A stretch of DNA of 64,000 nt, from assembly GCA_964537685.1 (NCBI GenBank), contig CAZICM010000041.1, positions 18,340 to 82,339 on the forward strand, read 5' to 3'. This document shows, piece by piece, positions 59,267-64,000 of the stretch. The notes under the pieces were generated by a model. It did no database searches and had not been told where the DNA came from. It was given only the letters and a program-made list of their open reading frames with translations. A program made the translations under genes and the position numbers. This DNA is from CAZICM01 sp964537685. GTDB taxonomy: Bacteria > Myxococcota_A > Polyangia > Polyangiales > Polyangiaceae. Each line of letters starts with the position of its first letter. Within the stretch, counting starts at the first letter, position 1.

Positions 59267-60709
59267 ATGAAAACCTTTCAAGATATCCCCGTCTTGTCCA
59301 ATGCACACTGGAATGGTCATGTCACCGAATTCCAGAATTCCAGAGGCGATCTGCTGGTGCGCCTCCAGAGAGAGCTGGGCGATATCGGCCGTATGCGTTT
59401 CTATAACTTCGATGTTGCATGCCTGATGTCTCCCGCGCTTGCGCATGAAGCGCTGGTGGAGAAGGCCAAACATTTTGAGAAATCGCTTCCGCTCAAGATA
59501 GCGTTCTATCCCCTGGGCGGCAATGGCATCTTTACGAGCGAGGGCGAATTGTGGAAGAGGCAGCGCAAACTCATGTCGCCGCTGTTTCAGCCGGGTATTA
59601 TCCGAAGCTATGCGGACTCCATGAACGAGGTGATTTCCCGCTATCTTGACGAGTGGCAAGATGGCGAGGTGCTGGACGCGACGCGGATGATGCAGCGGAT
59701 TACGATGGGTGTCGCGGGCAAAGTGCTTTTCGATTCGGATACCTTTGATGATGCGGATGAGCTTGGCGCGGCGATTCAAACGGAATTTGAGTATTTGGGC
59801 CAAGTCACGGGAAGCGCATCGCTTACGGTCCGCTCGCTGTTGGCGCAGACGCTTTTAAATTTGGACAACCTGCCTGAATGGCTCGAGCACTTTAGGGATT
59901 CGGCGGTTGTGGGATTAAAACAGCCCCCGCCGCTTATTACAAAAAACCGGGCTCGGCTTATGGAAGCCATTGAAACGCTCGATAGCAAAGTTCAGCAGAT
60001 GATCGACGAGCGGAGGAAGGTGGGGCTATCGAGGCCCGATTTATTGACGCGGCTGCTTGCGGCCCAGGATGAAGACGATGGCGCGGTGATGACCGATAAA
60101 CAAGTACGTGATGAAGCGGTGACATTGTTTGTGGCGGGCCATGAAACGACGGCTATTTGTATGGCTTGGTCGCTGTATTATTTATCGCAGGATAAAGAAG
60201 TCTATAGGCGCTGGAAGGAAGAAGTAGCGGCGGCGCTTGAAGGAAAAATGGCTTCAGGCGAAGATGCTTCGAAATTGCCTTATACCCTCGGTATCTTTAA
60301 AGAAGCGGCCCGCCTTTATCCTCCGGCTTTTATGCTCGATCGCGTTGCTATCGATGAAGTGCAAATAGGCGATTATTTGCTTCCTCCCAAGACCTTTGTG
60401 TTTGTCACTCCCTATGCGATGGGCCGGCGGGAAGATATATGGCCTGATCCCCTTGCTTTTAAGCCCGATCGCTTTAGCCATGAAGCCGAAGCGGCCCGTC
60501 CCCGCGGGGCTTATCTGCCCTTTGGAGCTGGTCCCCGGGTATGTATCGGCGCATCTTTCGCTATGCTGGAAGCTCAATTGATTTTAGCTCAAATTGCGCA
60601 GCGTTTTGATTTTGAATTCGCCGAAAGCACCCCCGTTGGCTATACATTTATGACGGCTCTTCGTCCAGAGCGCCCCATTCAACTTCGCATTCGAAAGACC
60701 AAGCCATGA
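59267..60709 (+). CDS. Cytochrome P450
   Basis: 480-aa haem monooxygenase. The I-helix AGHETT (290-295), K-helix EAAR (346-349) and haem-ligand loop FGAGPRVCIG with Cys426 are all intact. Substrate recognition cannot be read from sequence; the N-terminal region is that of a soluble class-I bacterial P450 with no membrane anchor, and it would need ferredoxin and a reductase from elsewhere. The ATG at 59267 is preceded by AAGGGA. The pirin gene starts within its last codons (ATGA overlap), so the two proteins are made together; P450/pirin pairing suggests oxidative chemistry on an aromatic or flavonoid-like compound, which is inference. Confidence 0.96.
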   Translation: MKTFQDIPVLSNAHWNGHVTEFQNSRGDLLVRLQRELGDIGRMRFYNFDVACLMSPALAHEALVEKAKHFEKSLPLKIAFYPLGGNGIFTSEGELWKRQRKLMSPLFQPGIIRSYADSMNEVISRYLDEWQDGEVLDATRMMQRITMGVAGKVLFDSDTFDDADELGAAIQTEFEYLGQVTGSASLTVRSLLAQTLLNLDNLPEWLEHFRDSAVVGLKQPPPLITKNRARLMEAIETLDSKVQQMIDERRKVGLSRPDLLTRLLAAQDEDDGAVMTDKQVRDEAVTLFVAGHETTAICMAWSLYYLSQDKEVYRRWKEEVAAALEGKMASGEDASKLPYTLGIFKEAARLYPPAFMLDRVAIDEVQIGDYLLPPKTFVFVTPYAMGRREDIWPDPLAFKPDRFSHEAEAARPRGAYLPFGAGPRVCIGASFAMLEAQLILAQIAQRFDFEFAESTPVGYTFMTALRPERPIQLRIRKTKP

Positions 60710-61578
60710 ATATACGGCCCATTGAGCGTTTGATAACGGCTCACCGCCAAAAAGAAGGCGGTGGGTTTATTGTGCGCCGCCCCTTTCCTTCGAAGGATAT
60801 CCTTCAGCTCGATCCTTTTCTCTTATTGGATGAAATGGGTCCGGCCGATTATGGGCCGGGGGAAGCGGTGGGTGCGCCCGATCATCCTCATCGGGGGTTT
60901 GAAACGGTCACTTATATGTTGGAGGGCTCGTTTGAGCATGCGGATTCGGCGGGGCACCGGGGTGTGATTGGCCCGGGCGATGTGCAATGGATGACGGCGG
61001 GCCGGGGGGTTGTGCATTCGGAAATGCCGTCTAAAACCATTCAGCGAGACGGTGGCCGGGTGCATGGATTTCAATTATGGGTAAATTTAAAGTCCAAGGA
61101 CAAGATGATGGCACCTCGTTATCAAGAAGTGCCATCGCAAGGCATTCCGAGAGGGCAATCGCCGGATGGTTTGGCGGATGTGAAGGTAATCGCGGGAGAA
61201 GCCTATGGGGTAAGCGCGGCCATTGATACCCGTACGCCGATGATGTACCAAGATTGGACATTGCGGCCAAATGCGCGGGTGCTCCTGACGGTTCCAGCCT
61301 CTTTTTCGATGTTTTTATATGTATTTGGAGGGAAGCTGAGGGCAGGGGCCGAGGAGCGCGAGGTGGTGGAAGGCCAAGCCGCGGTTTTTGGTCCTGGCGA
61401 GGCGGTTCAATATTCGGTAGGTGCGGATGCGGTCCAGTCCGCGCGCTGTTTGCTGCTGGGAGGCGAGCCCTTGAGGGAGCCGATCGCTCGATATGGACCT
61501 TTTGTGATGAATACCGAGCAAGAGATTCGGCAAGCGATTCTGGATTTCAGAGCGGGGCGCATGGGAGCAATTCGGTAG
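60706..61578 (+). CDS. Pirin family protein
   Basis: 290-aa bicupin, probably cytoplasmic. The metal site of the first cupin is complete: His60, His62 (PDHPHRGFETVTY), His104 and Glu106 (VVHSEMPS), matching the iron site of human pirin and of bacterial YhhW, the latter showing quercetinase activity. A WVNLK strand and a second, metal-free cupin (about residues 175-270) complete the fold. It overlaps the P450 gene by four nt, implying translational coupling. Pirin proteins either have dioxygenase activity on flavonols or act as redox-sensing regulators. In this context an auxiliary oxygenase or a stress-linked regulator is plausible. Confidence 0.93.
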   Translation: MNIRPIERLITAHRQKEGGGFIVRRPFPSKDILQLDPFLLLDEMGPADYGPGEAVGAPDHPHRGFETVTYMLEGSFEHADSAGHRGVIGPGDVQWMTAGRGVVHSEMPSKTIQRDGGRVHGFQLWVNLKSKDKMMAPRYQEVPSQGIPRGQSPDGLADVKVIAGEAYGVSAAIDTRTPMMYQDWTLRPNARVLLTVPASFSMFLYVFGGKLRAGAEEREVVEGQAAVFGPGEAVQYSVGADAVQSARCLLLGGEPLREPIARYGPFVMNTEQEIRQAILDFRAGRMGAIR

Positions 61579-61667
61579 AGTGTAATGTGTTGCGTCCATT
61601 CGGTGGTTGTGGAGGTGCTAATCGATCGAGGGTGGGATCCATATCCAAACGCTTATAGTCTTTGCCT

Positions 61668-63710
61668 ATGATGAAACAGCATCGACTACATTTAGGCTTT
61701 GGACTATCGGCGCTTTTATCTTTCGCACTCATGTATGCAGCGTGCGGAGGGGGAGGCGAAAACTCGTCGGGCAGCGGCACGGGCACCATGGGGGCCGGCG
61801 GTTCCGCGGGCGGCAGCACAGGAAGTGGATTTGGGGGCGATATTTTTAATACCGACGCCGGGAGCAATCAATATACATCCATTGAGATTCAGCCTCCTGA
61901 TCCGGTGGTTGAAGTCATTAACGGTGCGATGCCCGGCCCCGTGAATTTCGCGGCGTATGGTGTGAAATCCGGCGGCGAAAAAGAATTGCTGAGTGGAGGC
62001 GCCTGGTCGTTCGATCGCATCGATTTGGGCGCTATCGATCCTGTGAGCGGCTCGGTAAACGCGACTGGTTTTATCGGTGGTTCTGGCAAAGTCACCTATA
62101 AACTGCCATCTATGCAAACCGGGCAGACGACCTTTACGGTAAAGCTCCGTTTTGTGAACGATCCTGATTCGGTGGGCGGCACGCTCAAGCCTATCTTTGA
62201 TGGCGCATCATCCGACGATCCTGCGATGACGCTGCTATATCCCTATAACAACACCGTCTTTCCCCGCGGTCTAACCGGGCCTGTCATGCAATGGAACGGC
62301 GGCAATGCGGGCGATGTGTATTATGTACATGCCAAGAGCCCTTATTTTGAGTACGAAGGCTTTGGAACGGTGCCGCCTCCATCGCGCTATTCATTTCCCA
62401 CGGCAACGGCCGATGTGTGGAGAAAGTTAACGGATTCCACCACCGGCGATGTGGCTGTTTCAATTCAGCGTTATGATGGCACCACAGCCTTCAAAGCCAA
62501 GACCCAAACCTGGAAGATCGCTCCCGCAAATCTGACGGGATTTGTTTATTACTGGGAGGTTAATAACGGAAATGTAGTACGAATCAAACCAGGTGCGCAG
62601 GCTCCAGAAAACTTCCTTCAAAAGCCCTCGGGCGTAGCTTGCGTGGCGTGTCACAGCGTCTCGAAGGATGGCTCTCGCATTGTCGCTTCCTTCCACGGCG
62701 GATATAGTCCCTGGGGCACCTTTGAAGCGGCAACGGGGGCATCTCTCTTTAGTTCCAATATGTCCTCGGGCTTCCAAGCGATATCCCCCAACGGTTCGCA
62801 TGTATTATGGAGGCATTGGAACGACGGTGGCTTTGGGTCCACGGGCTATTTAACGCTATCCACCTATGACAGCGCGGTTGAATTGGCCCAGCTTAATCCT
62901 GGAGGAGGTGCTCCATCGCATCCCTCATGGTCGGGCGACGGCAAAAAAATTGCGTTTTCGGTGCGCACGGATGGCAACGGTCTAGACTTCACCCAATCCA
63001 CGCTCTGGATGACGGACGTAGATTTGGCGGCCAACACATTCTCCAATACCAAGATGATTGTGGCCAACGATGCAGGGCGTCCGACCGTTACATTCCCCAC
63101 ATTTAGCGCAGATTCGCAGTGGATAGCGTTTGAACGTTCGACGCAAGCCCGTTCACGCGGGGCGCAGGCTGAAATTTGGCTAAGCAACGCGGATGGATCG
63201 GTTCAGATGGAGCTGAAAGGGACAAACGGCCATCCCGATTTAGTCGGGGAGCAATTGAGTGCCAGTTATGAGCCGACCTTTATGCCCGTTGCGGCGGGAG
63301 GTTATTTCTGGTTGGTGGTGGTGAGTGAACGTCAGTATGGGAACACCTTGGTGGACACCAATCCGAACACGCGGCGCAAGCAACTGTGGGTGAGCGCGAT
63401 CGATGTAAACCCGATGGCGGGTCAAGATCCGAGTCATCCGGCATTTTGGCTGCCGGGCCAAGGGCTGGACAACCAGAACATGCGCGGCGAGTGGTCTTTG
63501 GAGGCATGTCACAAGAAGGGGGAGACATGTTCGGCGGGCTATGAATGCTGCGATGGTTTCTGCAAGGATGACGGGATGGGCGGGAAAGTCTGCTCGGACA
63601 ATCCTGGGACATGCTCACTTGTGGGCGAGGCATGCGAGACGGCGGCGAATTGCTGCGATGTGACGGCATTGTGCGTGGGAGGTTTTTGCACTTCGCCCAC
63701 GCCGCAGTGA
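61668..63710 (+). CDS. TolB-like propeller lipoprotein with a c-type haem motif and Cys-rich end
   Basis: 680-aa exported lipoprotein. ATG 61668 (or 61671 immediately after) begins a signal peptide with lipobox YAAC, followed by a Ser/Gly-rich spacer. A beta-sandwich-like stretch (about residues 65-160) precedes a single VACVACHSVSKDG haem attachment site (about residue 325), which in turn begins a TolB/PD40-type propeller with GSRIVASFHG, SPNGSHVLWRHW, SWSGDGKKIAFS and FSADSQWIAFER blades. The C-terminal 60 residues are a knottin-like Cys-rich segment, CSAGYECCDGFCKDD and CETAANCCD. A haem motif next to a TolB propeller is a recurring architecture in myxobacteria of unknown role; electron transfer is assumed. 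Monocistronic. Confidence 0.84.
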   Translation: MMKQHRLHLGFGLSALLSFALMYAACGGGGENSSGSGTGTMGAGGSAGGSTGSGFGGDIFNTDAGSNQYTSIEIQPPDPVVEVINGAMPGPVNFAAYGVKSGGEKELLSGGAWSFDRIDLGAIDPVSGSVNATGFIGGSGKVTYKLPSMQTGQTTFTVKLRFVNDPDSVGGTLKPIFDGASSDDPAMTLLYPYNNTVFPRGLTGPVMQWNGGNAGDVYYVHAKSPYFEYEGFGTVPPPSRYSFPTATADVWRKLTDSTTGDVAVSIQRYDGTTAFKAKTQTWKIAPANLTGFVYYWEVNNGNVVRIKPGAQAPENFLQKPSGVACVACHSVSKDGSRIVASFHGGYSPWGTFEAATGASLFSSNMSSGFQAISPNGSHVLWRHWNDGGFGSTGYLTLSTYDSAVELAQLNPGGGAPSHPSWSGDGKKIAFSVRTDGNGLDFTQSTLWMTDVDLAANTFSNTKMIVANDAGRPTVTFPTFSADSQWIAFERSTQARSRGAQAEIWLSNADGSVQMELKGTNGHPDLVGEQLSASYEPTFMPVAAGGYFWLVVVSERQYGNTLVDTNPNTRRKQLWVSAIDVNPMAGQDPSHPAFWLPGQGLDNQNMRGEWSLEACHKKGETCSAGYECCDGFCKDDGMGGKVCSDNPGTCSLVGEACETAANCCDVTALCVGGFCTSPTPQ

Positions 63711-63716
63711 GAAGGT

Positions 63717-64000
63717 CTACATAAACACGGCTTCGGGCGTGAGAGCAGGCAGCACCTTTGCAATCCACGCCTGAAGCTGTTCGCTGTCCGCGGAGAGAAT
63801 GCGTTCTTTTAGCGCCGGAGACACCGTTTTAAACTTCGCCTCCAGCAGCATCAGCAAAACCGCTTGATGAGCCTTCCGCTTACCTTCTTCTTGACCTTCA
63901 AGCTTTCCGTTCTCAAACGCCTGCTGCTTTAGCTTCCCCAGCACGGGATTGCCTTTGGCATCCAGCGCCGAAACCACTTCGTTATCGGCCTCGGCCGCTT
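63717..64000 (-). CDS. DUF4351-type protein, C-terminal part (cut by window)
   Basis: Partial gene entering from the right edge. The readable part ends in KLEGQEEGKRKAHQAVLLMLLEAKF, SPALKERILSADSEQLQAWIAKVL and a terminal PEAVFM, which is the DUF4351-like tail on Rpn- and Uma2-like nuclease families in myxobacteria and cyanobacteria. The leading residues EVVSALDAKGNPVLGKLKQQAFENG continue upstream to 64000 without interruption, so the catalytic part lies outside. A GTG inside the partial frame (63977) might be mistaken for the start. Convergent to the haem-propeller gene by six nt. Confidence 0.72.
   Translation of the reverse strand, partial: AAEADNEVVSALDAKGNPVLGKLKQQAFENGKLEGQEEGKRKAHQAVLLMLLEAKFKTVSPALKERILSADSEQLQAWIAKVLPALTPEAVFM

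Noticed and set aside
1..64000. tRNA, rRNA, integrase or transposase genes
   Set aside because: Looked for by eye and none recognised.

Overview
The window looks like a chromosomal stretch of a myxobacterium (Myxococcota, Polyangia-like) with a moderate rather than very high GC content. The evidence is a subtilase ending in a MYXO-CTERM sorting tail, an AgmX/PglI-like C-terminal domain, very large Ser/Thr kinases fused to WD40 or TPR modules, a FHA/sigma-54 activator next to one of those kinases, and many lipoproteins with Ser/Gly spacers and Cys-rich modules. A run of exactly 100 N (36484-36583) marks a scaffold gap inside a repeat. I saw no rRNA, tRNA, CRISPR array, integrase or insertion sequence.

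Layout. 1-4922: aminoglycoside/choline-kinase-like gene (cut by the window edge), two tandem C-type-lectin lipoproteins, a NADAR protein and a propeller/di-heme cytochrome lipoprotein. 4954-6225: di-heme cytochrome c lipoprotein with a small ExbB/MotA-like membrane protein. 6394-11978: a FolB/flavin-reductase fusion, a WD40 Ser/Thr kinase and a PlsC-like acyltransferase. 11985-16997: small lipoprotein and hypothetical genes, an AgmX-like lipoprotein, a calcineurin-like lipoprotein and an outer-membrane-like protein. 17030-19396: a DUF262-like protein split by a histone-H1-like Ala/Pro/Lys segment, then a 0.9-kb gap. 20332-23341: propeller lipoprotein, F420-reductase-like NADP protein, GST.

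23391-29910 (minus) is one operon: pentulose kinase, RbsB-, RbsA- and RbsC-like ABC importer and a DUF6786 lipoprotein, with a divergent SMP-30-like lipoprotein. 31144-32605 is a tail-to-tail pair: a NuiA-type nuclease inhibitor and a secreted DRGH nuclease. 32919-40254 holds an RRM/Gly-rich protein, then a duplicated module of neprosin-family peptidase plus Cys-rich lipoproteins (one peptidase copy broken), interrupted by the gap-bearing repeat, a lipoprotein and a PAS histidine kinase. 40319-45760: GST, a possible small peptide gene facing a radical SAM/SPASM enzyme, SpoU methyltransferase, Uma2 protein and POT transporter. 45959-50695: FHA/sigma-54 activator and TPR Ser/Thr kinase operon. 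50705-56850: lipoprotein, subtilase, a frameshifted small lipoprotein and a metallophosphoesterase. 56990-61578: a degenerate DNA-methylase-like Zn-ribbon protein and a P450/pirin operon. 61668-64000: TolB-like propeller with a haem motif, and the 3' end of a DUF4351-type gene.

The strongest candidates for something new are the neprosin/Cys-rich lipoprotein module, the DUF262 protein with a chromatin-like insert, the FolB/reductase fusion, the nuclease/inhibitor pair and the methylase homologue lacking its catalytic motif.
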